Assembly (NCBI GenBank): GCA_012845835.1
Contig: JABAKD010000016.1
Coordinates: forward strand, 18,851,367-18,915,366
Direction of reading: 5' to 3'
DNA from: Undaria pinnatifida
Taxonomy: Eukaryota; Sar; Phaeophyceae; Laminariales; Alariaceae
DNA: 64,000 bases
Part shown: piece after piece, positions 23,705-49,580 of the stretch
How positions within the stretch are numbered: the stretch's first letter is position 1
Layout of the letters: each line of letters begins with the position of its first letter
The notes under the pieces: model-generated
Database searches by the model: none
What the model saw: only the letters and a program-made list of their open reading frames with translations
What the model was told of the DNA's origin: nothing
Program-made: the position numbers and the translations under genes

Positions 23705-24420
23705 CTTAAACTTTGTGAGGGGCACTAAGGTGATGAAAGACGGCCAATGGACTGGATGCTGCGTCACAGGATGGCCAGCCAGGACTTATAGAGCAACAAA
23801 ACACGGTAATCGGAAATCCAAGGGGGTGGCCGCGCGATCGAACGAACACTTGGAATTTTGGTCTGGATGATAACCTTCTGGGGCGGGGATGTGCCCCTCT
23901 CAAGGAATCATGTAGAGGAACAACTAGATGCAGACGGCGCCAAAGAAGATAAAACTTCGTGCGAGCCACTGAGGTGATAAGATATGCCCATGGCCTGAAC
24001 TGTTGGCGTCGTAGGATGAACAGGGCCGGCAATCGAAACCCGACCACGAAAAAGACCGAGGGCCCACCCCTGCAAGTGAACAGAACGGACACAAACGAAC
24101 GAGCGAACGGACGAACGAACATGCTGGTCTGGATGATAGCTTGTCGGGGATGTGGCCGTCTCAAGGAATCATCATGTAGAGTTACAACTAACCGCAGACG
24201 AAGCCAAAAATATATATAGCTTCGTGCGGCCCAAGCAGGTGATGAAACGTGGCCATTAGAGTGGATGTTAGCGTCGCAGGGGGGGAAAGCCAGGACCGAT
24301 AATCTAAAGTCGAGGCGATTTTCCTAGGAGTGAACACGACAGAACGAACAAACCAACGAACGTATTATACGCGTGGGATATTGGTCTGGATAACACCTGC
24401 TGCTTCTCGTTTGGTGATAG
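23705..24420 (-). repeat. ~240-bp repeat cluster, minus-oriented units
   Basis: Three diverged units of the same family as 21240-22510, on the opposite strand, at about 23705-23945, 23945-24230 and 24230-24420. With the plus cluster they form a large inverted repeat around a 1.2 kb centre (22510-23705) without a recognisable gene. Confidence 0.7.
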
Positions 24421-24565
24421 TATACGTGTCCTTGCGAAAATATACCGTGTAATTCCATCCCTGTAACATGATATGCTCCTTGCTGACCGTGACAAACGAA
24501 GCGAGAGGGAGGGGGAGGAGAGGCGGCGGGGGGGAGAGAGGCAGGGCAGGGGAGCGGGGACACAC

Positions 24566-25691
24566 GGCTCGACCCCCATGGTCTTACCTGACCCGATAGT
24601 TAAATTATTTGCGCGCGAAGCGCCAATTTTTTTTTGTGGCCGAATTTTTTGGTCAACGGCACGTGTAAAAGATCACAACTACAGGCAGTAAATGTTGCAT
24701 AACTTTTGATCAAATGGGAGTACGTCGGCAAACAGGGTATCGGATTGAAGCGCTTGATGTCGTCTACCCCATGGGATGACACGTAGAACGATCGACGTGG
24801 AATACAGTGGCCAAGAGGAGGGCCAAGACCGAACAAAAATAAAATCTGTGTCAATGTATCTGTTCTTTCAAGAATACAAAAGTAGAGCCCCGAGAACAAC
24901 CAAGATTACGCCACTACATGCTACCTCAAGCTACATCCATAAACGCATGCCTGCACAACGCGCCTACCCTGTGGGCACGATAATGAGCTGCCCGAGACAA
25001 CCATTCCCTCGAGGTACGTGCTCTCGCTAACAAACGCGAACCCTCTCATTGGCGTAGATTTATGATCCACCTACTTCGAGCTGCACCCCCCCGGGTAAGC
25101 ATCATCCCCGACGCAGTGACACTCGCTACCGACCATCCGGATGGGCCTCGTGACAATCGGGTTGACTTTGGCGCGGCGTCGACTCCCTGGCACGGTGCAA
25201 ATGGGACCTGCTGATGACAAGAACTGGTTGTGGTGACGTTTGAAGGCTCCGACTCGCATCTTGTGCCCGCACGTACGGCAGTGCTGGTTCCGCCGCTTAG
25301 CACCCGCCGCCGAAGAAGCGCCTGACACAGCGCTAACATCAGCACCAGCAGCTCCGGCAGCTTGCGATGAACTGCTGGCTCCTCCCACCTCCGCCATCTG
25401 CGCAGGAAACGAAAAGCCATCTGGCGGTGACGGCAGCCAGGGCTCTGCCGGCGCGACTGCAGCGCCTTGCACATCCATGGGCGCACGAACACAGCAGTAC
25501 TAGTCTACAGCAGCACTACTACTTGTACTTCCAGAGTTGCGCCGCGCACAACCCCCGTGTCGCTCGCTGATTGGCCTGCACTATGGTGTACTATGGGGAG
25601 GGACTGTGTAAAAAATAAATAAAAGGCCTAAATGGAGCATTCTGATTGGCCTGTACTATGGGTAGGCAGGTAAGACCATGGGGGTCGAGCC
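24566..25691. mobile_element. DNA transposon with 25-bp TIRs and 8-bp target duplication
   Basis: 24566-24590 (GGCTCGACCCCCATGG...) and 25667-25691 are perfect 25-bp inverted repeats. Immediately outside both ends is the same octamer GGACACAC (24558-24565 and 25692-25699), a clear target-site duplication. Total length is 1126 bp. The minus strand carries one 135-aa ORF. Near the right end TGATTGGCCTG(C/T)ACTATGG occurs twice. Eight-base duplications are known for hAT, P, Merlin and the Kyakuja-Dileera-Zisupton group; the sequence does not decide between them. The element is too short for a full transposase. Confidence 0.88.
25071..25478 (-). CDS. Cys/His-rich 135-aa protein encoded inside the TIR element
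   Basis: Intact single-exon ORF between the transposon's TIRs. Residues 1-62 are Ala/Ser/Gly/Pro-rich and look disordered. Residues 63-135 are basic and contain C67-x2-C70-x-H72, H82-H83, C94, C120-x-C122 and C132, a spacing that could bind one or two zinc ions. The ORF starts at ATG 25478 and stops at TAG 25071-25073. The family was not recognised. The Cys/His domain could be the detached C-terminal zinc domain of a transposase or a DNA-binding accessory protein. Intactness in a clearly bounded element suggests recent insertion or selection. Function unknown. Confidence 0.6.
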   Translation of the reverse strand: MDVQGAAVAPAEPWLPSPPDGFSFPAQMAEVGGASSSSQAAGAAGADVSAVSGASSAAGAKRRNQHCRTCGHKMRVGAFKRHHNQFLSSAGPICTVPGSRRRAKVNPIVTRPIRMVGSECHCVGDDAYPGGCSSK

Positions 25692-25699
25692 GGACACAC

Positions 25700-26094
25700 G
25701 GTGGGGAAGGGGGAGGAAAAGGGGGGAGGGAGGGTGGGGGATGCCGTGTGCAGCCTGTGCTCATGCGTTCTCGCTAACTACTACGGCTAATCTCGTCGAA
25801 GGAGGGGGGAGGAAGGGGGGGGGGGGGGGGGGGTGAGGGAGGGGGAGGGCGGGGGGGAGAAGGGGAGGAGGGAAAGAAGGGGAAGGAGCGGGTAGGGGGG
25901 GGGGGGGATGGGAGGGGGGGAGGGGGGAAGGGGGGGATAGGAGGATGGGGGAGGATGGGGGAGGGGGGGTATTGAAGATGTAATAGGGGGTTTGTGTGGA
26001 TTATGAACCATTTTACCGACGCTGGACCAAGTCATTGGGGGGTAGGGGGGTTAGCGGGCTATGTAGGGGGGGGCAATGAATAAGTAGCGGGGAG
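25700..26094. other. G-rich low-complexity stretch
   Basis: GGGGGA-type purine-rich sequence with G runs up to about 19 (25816-25834), all biased to the plus strand. The Pro-rich minus-strand ORF over it is an artefact. Confidence 0.6.
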
Positions 26095-26107
26095 CTAGCA
26101 TGGACTA

Positions 26108-26353
26108 TCAGCCATTTTTTTGAAGCTGGGCGAGTGCATAAACATCATAGATGGTATCGACAATAGTTTGAAGTGCAGACACGGGGAGTGAGGGCGTACG
26201 ACGACCCTGGCGTGTCCAGACACGGCGAGCGGAGCTGGATACTCTCTTAATCGCCGTAACTGTTGGCTCATCGGCTCCAATGCTCCTACGGGTTTCCGGT
26301 GTCGGAAGTATTATTCCACTCTGAAGAGTGATTGGAGCCGGTCTTGTCGCCAT
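26108..26353 (-). CDS. Hypothetical 81-aa ORF
   Basis: An open frame of balanced composition starting MATRPAPITLQSG, with a C-terminal stretch ALQTIVDTIYDVYALAQLQ that could form an amphipathic helix. No family was recognised. The sequence at its stop codon (GGACTATCAGCC followed by T-rich sequence and GAAGCTGG) recurs in diverged form near 25998-26030 and 59785-59830, so this may be part of a transposable element rather than a host gene. Confidence 0.25.
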   Translation of the reverse strand: MATRPAPITLQSGIILPTPETRRSIGADEPTVTAIKRVSSSARRVWTRQGRRTPSLPVSALQTIVDTIYDVYALAQLQKNG

Positions 26354-27390
26354 GATGGCGAGGAGCTAGTTGTGATATCAAAAATTATGACGCTACCACA
26401 AAAACATGTTTTAACCCACATACCAGCGCCGTTCAATCGTTAGCTACGAACACGCACAAAAGAAATCACGCAGCTTGCAAAGGTGAGCATCGATCCTAAA
26501 ATTTATCGAAATCACAGCTGACGTGTTTGGAAGAATTTTGCTATAAATCATATTACGTATCCGGAGTATTTGTATACATACTTACATGCATCTCATGTCC
26601 GTCCGGACGATCGTTTCGTTCCCGGCACGCAAAACAAGGTCGTCTTGCCAGGGAAGCGTTTTTTTTCAGTAGTAAGTAGTGTCAATATGCTTGCCGTCCG
26701 AGATAGTGCAGAATGATGACCTCAAACAACCTATCACTCGTCATAGACATCCTCAGAGAGAAGAAAAAATACAAGGAAGGGGAGATCGAAAGCAAACCTA
26801 CTATGCACGAGCCAGGCTCCGTTCCGGCCTACGTAGCGCGTGCGTATTTTGCTGCTATCACTGCAAGAAATTAAATCACACCCTAATTTCAAGTATTTCC
26901 CCCCGAAAACGTCTGCGCGTAATGCTCAGGTAACGGGTGTGTAACATCAACAAAGACAGATGAAACTGTGTGAGTGCGTGTGTTGCGATGATAGCGTTCC
27001 GTTTGCCGTTTGCCATTTGTGTGCCGTCGTATTGCCGTTTACCGCCGACTACTGTGTATTATGTAGACTGTATGGTTGGAACGGAAAACCCTGACGTTTT
27101 GCTCCGCTGCCATGATACCCCCTCAGCGAGCGGTTGTCGCCGTTCGTTGTCGGCGTGACCGAAATCGGATATAAATCGGCGTAATTTTCTTCCCCGAAGT
27201 TTGTTTGGTTTGGGCAACAAAACGACCAAAAAAAAAAAAAAAAAAGTGTTTTTCGTTTTTCCTTAATATATATATATATCAAGAATTTTTGCTCGCCGTT
27301 CCCGTTACTACCTGGTGTGGTCGCTTCGAGACCTGCATGTACGTAACGCTGAGGTGAAGCGCCTCCCTGCCTGTGGTAGCGTTTACGACT
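26354..27390. other. No gene recognised
   Basis: Includes a long-TIR family remnant at 26466-26528, a poly(A) run at 27229-27245 and a TATATA run at 27265-27280. The ORFs are short. Confidence 0.4.
26466..26528 (+). repeat. Short remnant of the long-TIR family terminus
   Basis: ACGCAGCTTGCAAAGGTGAG, then TTTATCGAAATCACAGCTGACG, follows the order of the outer end of the long-TIR elements. Confidence 0.5.
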
Positions 27391-27394
27391 TCAG

Positions 27395-28380
27395 CGAACT
27401 TCCACAAAATGGTTGAAAGTGTGCACATACTTCTCTCTACACAGCTTCATTCCGGAAACGTTCTTCTTGCTGCACAAAAAAATGTTCGTTTTTCTGTTTG
27501 TTCTCATTTGTATATATTTTGTTCCTGGCTGTTTTGGGCCGTGCGTTGCATTGTCGGTCGCCGGCGAGGAAATCAGAAAGGAGGCAATCAGTCGCATTAT
27601 ACGAGCAATAATAGAAGAGTCGTTCTACGATAGCCCCCCCCAACTTTCTTTAACGAAATCGCCGGTTCTGAAACTAGCTCCCTGCCGTACCTCCTGAAAC
27701 ACGGTGTCGCCCTTGCCACCCCGACGTCATCATCCAATAGTTCCTTAGCAAACAATAAAACACATGGGTCCCGACTGTTTTTTAATAGCGCCCTTCCTCG
27801 TGTCGAGCATCCACTGTCCATGAAGCGTTCGTGAAAAAAAATCGCTGGGGGTTTGGAGGGAGGCTATCGTAGAATCAGTCAATAATATAATTTTACGACC
27901 TGAGAGAACTTCGACAAAATGGGTGAAAGTGCGCAAAAAGTTTTCGAGTCACACAGGTTTATTCGAAGAAATTTCTGCCCAGCAGGCGGTTGGCGTCCTC
28001 CTCCGCGCCTTTAGAAGTAACTTGTTTATAGTAATATTAACTGTCTGGCCATCAGACCATAATGTTGTGTGTGTTGGGCATGAACTTCAACTCTGGTCAC
28101 TCGTATTTTTCTTTTTCATCGTGCTGTCTTGTAAATAAAAGCTAAAAATGTCTGCTTCTTACTATCGGCGGGGGGGGGTGGGGGCGTACTCATTTGTTGC
28201 TTGCCTTACTTGGTCATTTGACCATTGGCCACGCACCCATTTCGAGACGGATGGGGTGGAATTCTGGCAGTTGCCCCACTGATACCGTCGAGATCATCAT
28301 CATCATCATCAGTAGAAAGTTGCCAAAACTTCTACAGAAAGGTTGTAAGTGCAAACAAACTTCTCGTTATATATTATACT
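27395..28380 (+). repeat. Dispersed GACAAAATGG-type repeat, three copies
   Basis: Diverged copies of GAACTTCGACAAAATGGTTGAAAGTGC begin near 27398, 27908 and 28330 (CTTCTACAGAAAGGTTGTAAGTGC), and a fourth lies at about 31795-31835. The block resembles the long-TIR family terminus (TCGACGAAAT...), so it may be a divergent subfamily. The spacers are unrelated. Confidence 0.45.
28155..28265 (+). repeat. Fragment of the dispersed coding-like repeat family
   Basis: CATTTGTTGCTTGCC, GTCATTTGACCATTG, CACGCA and TCGAGACGGA match 39250-39320 and the complement of 61380-61445. It represents the distal part of that repeat. Confidence 0.5.
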
Positions 28381-28749
28381 TTTGAACACCAAAGGGTAAG
28401 TACAGCTCGATTGGTTACCCCGAGAACGTTCCTAGGGCGGAGGGCGTCTTATTCATGCAACGACAGATATTAATAGGTGATGGATTTGTTCGTACAAATC
28501 CGAAGTGGGTAAAATGTAGTATTTGCCAGAGATTGTTCGGCGTTTTTTTCGCTTTTTCCTGATCTGTTTCCTGTATGTTTTTATTTCTGGAAATATTGCT
28601 CTGCTTGCTGGGTCGCTGTCGACCGTCGACTGCTGCTTTGCTGCTGCCGCTGCAGCGCTCGCTGTCGTTGTGTCGTGCGTGCTCAGAGATGGAGGCAGAA
28701 GAAGTATTTTTATTTAACTTTCAAAATTGGCAAATGTCAGATATGAGTA

Positions 28750-28985
28750 CGACCGATTGAATGGTTGAAACTCAACTCTGCAAGCTGCGTCGTACATCTA
28801 TATTTCATTATAATATGGTGGTGTTCGTGAATTAAACCTACGATATGAAGACTATACATTTATTTCTAAAATGAAAAAAATACGCTTCATTCAGCCAGCC
28901 GTGAGATCGACCGAAAAAGAAGTTGATAAAAACTCAGCTTTGCAAGCTGCGTGTGAAGTATTATATTTTCATAATATAACATTTA
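28750..28985. repeat. Two short long-TIR-family remnants in tandem
   Basis: CTCAACTCTGCAAGCTGCG (28770-28790) and CTCAGCTTTGCAAGCTGCGTGTGA (28932-28957) are each followed by AT-rich sequence with CATAATAT-like words, as at the ends of the longer elements. Confidence 0.45.
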
Positions 28986-30149
28986 TTTACTACTAACTGC
29001 CTGCTACTACTGTGTACTGGTAATAGTGTGGGCTATTAATAGTAGCCCAACGTTGGTGGTAAACCGGTATGACAATGATAGGAGGAGGAGGAGGAAAAGA
29101 CGAGCTCGGAATGCCGCGCGAAGCGCGCAGCCCGGATGCGTGACGCACAAAACAGCCGAAAGGGGAACGGAGGGAGTAGAAACACCGCTGTTGTTTCTTG
29201 AAGAAAGAAAGCCAGAAGGAGACCGTCACGGCAGACAGGTTGGTGGCAGCAAGGCACCAGGCCGACTAGTAGGTAGAACCTGGTCTAACCTCACATCTAC
29301 ACAATATGTTGATAGTAGTAGCATGTGTTATGTTCTACCTGGTAGTTTTTGTTATCCAGGAGGACCTGCTCCATATATATATATATATATCTCCTCGGCG
29401 GTGATACACATCATCATTTAACACCCCTCGGGGCGACGTAAAGTGTCAGCCGATATGTGTTTTTTTCGCGTATTTTTCCTTCATCCCATTTATTATTTTC
29501 CTCGCACGCTACTCTCGCCATCCCTTCCTCCCATTAGTACTGAGTAACTCAGATCTCCGGGGTTGTTACTAAGCAGGCTCTTTTCTCCCCCCTCCCCACT
29601 ACGGTACGTGCCTTCATTTTTGTCGCGAGAAGAATTAAAGCATTTCTTCTTCCCTCTCGTCCACTCGCGTCGAATACTACTTACTGCTGTGTGTTGTGTG
29701 TTTTGTCTTAACGTTAATTATTACTACCCAACGACAAAATCATCATCAATCAGTAGAAGAAGAGTCCGTGCTGATTCTTCATCCTACTAGCTAGAGAGAT
29801 ACAAATTATGTGGTCACAGCCGAACACTGCGATACTATAATGCCACCGACCTTATTTATGCGGGTTCTCGCTGAAACCGGTTTTCCGCTTTTTCCCCTTG
29901 TATCCCTCCCCCAGCCCCCCCTACCTTTCTTCGTCCCTGTCTTCGTTAGCTTCATTTTTATTTATCGTGCATCGACTCCTTCCTGTTTCCTTCTCTACTT
30001 CTCATTTATTGATTTTTCTTAGACTACTTTCGTAGTAGTTACTGCTGTAATGTTTTTTGTTTCTGGTTCATATTTTCTCTTTCTTTCTTTTTCTACACTG
30101 CATATATTTAGTCTGGTGTGCTGGTTTTTGCATACATACTAAAAAAAAC

Positions 30150-31268
30150 ATGCACTCCACCTTCCAGCTGTGAGATCGAAGATTTCGTCGAAAATCATCT
30201 TTGCAGCAAGCTGTGTGTGATACTCCGGTCGCGCGTATTACTGGGTGTGTGTCCTCATCATGAAGGATATAGATCGGCGACCCCCCGTGGAATTACAGTG
30301 TTGTAGCTTGTACCAGGGTCAACAAGGTGACGTTAATCAGTCTGTGCGCGGAAATTGTAGAAGAAAAAAACGTTTTTGAGGGGGACAAAATCTTACAGCT
30401 GTGCAAGGAAAAGCACCAACCATCAGTTTATCAAGTAAGTAAGTGTATCCTCTAAGTCGTATAACCGGTGAGGGGAGGGCGGAGATTTTAAGGGCGTGGG
30501 GGGCGGGGTTTGAACAAGAGGGACATATATTATATATATTTCTAGCCATCCATGACGTAGCTTTAATTCACCCTACCCCCCCTCCACGCCCCCTCCTTCC
30601 CCACCACCCGCACGATCGCCTAGACCTATTAATAGTACCCCGTGTATGGCAAGCCCCTACATATATGCGTAGCACCACGCGTATAGCAAACCTCTACATA
30701 TATGCGACCTAAAATAAAGCTGTTAAAAGCCCTTTTGCCCCAACCCCCCAACCCCCCCCACCCCCTCGAACACTCCGCCCTCTACTCACTGGTTGTACGA
30801 CTTACAGGATATACATGATAAACTGGTGTATTCCCTCCAAAACCGTCAGAAGTATCCCCTGAAAGGATTTATAGTTTCCACGCACAGATTGAGTTGCCCC
30901 GCCCGTTCCCCCTCCCCCTTGTTCAAACCCAGGCCCCCACGCCCTTAAAAACTCCGCCCTCCCCTCACCGGTTATACGACTCAGAGGATACACTTACTTG
31001 ATAAACTGATGCATTTCCTTCCACAGCTGTCAAAATTTGTCCCCCTCAGAAACGGGTTTTATAGTTTCCGCGCACAGACTGCCTAACCTCACCCTGTTGA
31101 CCCTGATAGCTACACTGTAGTTGTAAGGGGAGTCGCCGACCTATATCCTTAATGAGGACACACAACCCGTAATACGCGCGATCGGGGTATCACACACAGC
31201 TTGCAAAGATAGATGAGTTTCGACAAAATCTTCGATCTCACAGCTGGAGTGTATTTTAATTTTTATAA
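30150..31268. mobile_element. Complete long-TIR (foldback/MITE-like) element
   Basis: The left arm (about 30150-30530) and right arm (about 30905-31268) are inverted copies of each other over roughly 370 bp. From the outer end inward they share CACTCCA, CAGCTGTGAGATCGAAGAT, TTTGCA(GC)AAGCTGTGTGTGAT, ATCGCGCGTATTAC, GTGTGTCCTCAT, GGATATAG(A/G)TCGGCGAC, GTCTGTGCGCGGAAA, GAGGGGGACAAA, ATCAGTTTATCAAGTAAG and ACCGGTGAGGGGAGGGCGGAG. The right arm side also has a second diverged inner unit (30775-30880). No ORF of transposase size. Ends are AT-rich and no target duplication was resolved. Confidence 0.75.
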
Positions 31269-32337
31269 TATATATATAGTCTAGTCTAAATGTGTTGTAT
31301 CTGTCTCGTAGTTTGTGACCACAGAGAGAGCCCGTCTCTGTCTAGGTATCAGCGCGGGCACTGGTTGTGCTGCACGTAGAAGCCTTCGAGGGTGGAAGTT
31401 CAGTTCTATGAGAAGACACACGCCAAGACGCACACGGTGGCTATGATATGTTACAGGGCTTAGTTTGGGTGAGCTATCGGTCAACCTTTTGCAAGTGGTC
31501 AAACGGACGAATGCCCCACCCACTAATTCCTTAACAGATATATATATACGTGCGCACAAGTTTAAACTTTTGCCATTTTGTTGAATAAATAGTAGATAGA
31601 AGGAGAAGATGTGGGGAAAGGAAATGGGCGAATGGTTGGCGGAAGATACCACTGCATTAGGGTGCGATCATTCGAAGTTATATTAGGTGCTACTGCTGCT
31701 TTAAGGAAGGATATTCGATTTATATCGGAAAGGCATCTACGCTACATTGTCGGAGGGCAAAAATAAAAATAATAATATTAGTAAATTGTTGCGACTTGGA
31801 CCAACCTCGAGAAAATGGTCGAAAGTGCACAGCAGAAGCAAGCAGCAGAGTACACGAATTTCTCATTGTTATACACGAAATATGAGAAAAATAACGAGAA
31901 TGATGTGATTGATGACGCATGAAACAACCCGTCTGTCAGACAATAAACTTTCCTCCACTGACTTTCGATCAATTTCTGGGAAATTTATTCCCCAGTGTAT
32001 CGGCGGTCGGCGTCTTTTGCGCCGAAAACGTCGGAGATGTAAATCATCATCATCATCATCAGTGTGTGCAGAACAAAACTGCCACCAGGCAATTCCTTCT
32101 GCTTTTATTTTACGAAAAACGTGTATCATTTTCTTGTTGTTGCTGGTCGTTGCCTTGTCTATTGGTCGCTGTCGAGACTACGCAGAGAGCAGAGAGGGCC
32201 CTGCCTGATTCCTGCCAGCCGATTTGTCCGTATTGCTGGTTGTTATACTTTCGCCTTGGAAAGTTTGCTGCAATTACGAAACTACAAAAAAAAAATGGCG
32301 CTGTTGTTGTTGCTATCTACACAGTACAGCGCGATCG

Positions 32338-32420
32338 AACTATCACTGGCAGCACGCAAAGATGGGTTTATTAGGTCAAAATTATTTTCGTTCGATCGCA
32401 CAGCTGAACGAAGTGCATTT
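32338..32420 (+). repeat. Short remnant of the long-TIR family terminus
   Basis: GCAGCACGCAAAGATGGG, then TTCGATCGCACAGCTGAA and GTGCATTTTTT, keep the order of the family's outer end. Confidence 0.4.
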
Positions 32421-32884
32421 TTTCGTTTTTCGAAATACATGCGAACATGCTGTTATTAATAGCGCGTCGAATATTGCATCCAAACAGCAGTGTCGATATC
32501 ATACATACATGAAAAAAAAAATGGAGGTTTCGGCCATGTTTAATATTTAGATCATATCGATAAACATCTCGAACTCGCTTCTTGCACCTTCCAACCCCTG
32601 GTATCTATCCCCGTTCACTCTTTTTAGACATCGGCAACTTCTCATTGCTATGTGTTTCGCTTGCGTCGTCTAATGGCAGCAGCATGGCGATCGCGACCGG
32701 GCAATCTGCTCCTTTCCAAAGAACGATGCACATAAAATACCACGTACCTACCAGACTGTAGTGCTCTTATGGATGAACCTGATACCAGGTAGTAAGTATT
32801 AACGCCTGCCAGGTACGATGATAAAACAGTTGCTACAAAGCATAAAGCGGCAACAGGGGAAAGGGGATACCACATCACTATAAA

Positions 32885-33300
32885 AGCACAAGCAAATCCG
32901 TCAGCAGCAAGCAGTGAGTTCACCGAAATAGGTAGATACTCAGCTTCTCGGCAAGTCGCGTGATACACCCGTCACTTTTTCGAGCCCCGTCCCAAGATTG
33001 ATACGAAGACGTTTACAACCTCCAGGAGGGTAAATAACTACGTACTCACGTGCAAGTTGCTTACGTTTTTTTTAGACGGGTACGACGAAAGAGAACAAAA
33101 CAAAGGCGGATACAAAAACAAGCTATTAGACTATATTTTTTTTTAATGTATTAAATACCTGGTACGTCAAATCCGTCAGCTGCGAGTTCGACAGATATGG
33201 TCGATACTCGGCGTCTTTGCCAGTTGCTTGGAAACATATCGTCACAAAATCCGAGCCCCGTCCCAAGCTTGCTAGAAGACGCTTACGGCCGCTAGACAAA
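32885..33300 (+). repeat. ~130-bp repeat, two copies
   Basis: 32885-33020 and 33172-33300 share AAATCCGTCAGC, GAGTTC(A/G)(A/C)CGA, GATACTC(A/G)GC, CGAGCCCCGTCCCAAG and GAAGACG(T/C)TTAC. The 5' half resembles the long-TIR terminus family. Confidence 0.55.
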
Positions 33301-33759
33301 CGCAGGGTACCTTGCTTTGGTCAAAAAACGTTACAACATTTACAATAGCGTGGTCCCGATGCCATTACAGCACGATACAACACAAGCACACAGCGAACAT
33401 CAGCAACGAACGCCAGCAACACCGCGTCGGAAACGAGAAAAAAAGAGCGATAAACCCAAACGGGTACAGCCCGTTCCGTTTGGAGTCCAAAACGGGTACC
33501 GCGCGCGGCGCACACATACACACACAAATATAAACGTATTTCTATCGGGGAGCGCTTTGGCGCTCCGAGAGATCGACGATCTCGTCCAGGAACAATAAAC
33601 AAAAAAACAAACAAACAAACAAACAAACAGGGAGGTCACTGCCTCTCCCTCTGGGTGACACGACACGAAATATCTAAACAAAAAAAGCGTCATCACGCTC
33701 TGTCTCCCTGCTGGGTTGCATCACCAACGCTTTAGCGGGGAGCAGAACGGTCGCAACGC
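33301..33759. other. No gene recognised
   Basis: Contains an AAAC microsatellite (33600-33629) and a short GGTC-rich stretch. No supported ORF. Confidence 0.4.

Positions 33760-49580
<15,821 letters not shown>

Noticed and set aside
21030-24420. CRISPR-like or prokaryotic repeat array
   Set aside because: Units are ~240 bp, diverged and in both orientations. The window is eukaryotic.
25787-26035. Pro-rich 82-codon minus ORF
   Set aside because: Translation of a G-run tract, with no informative composition.
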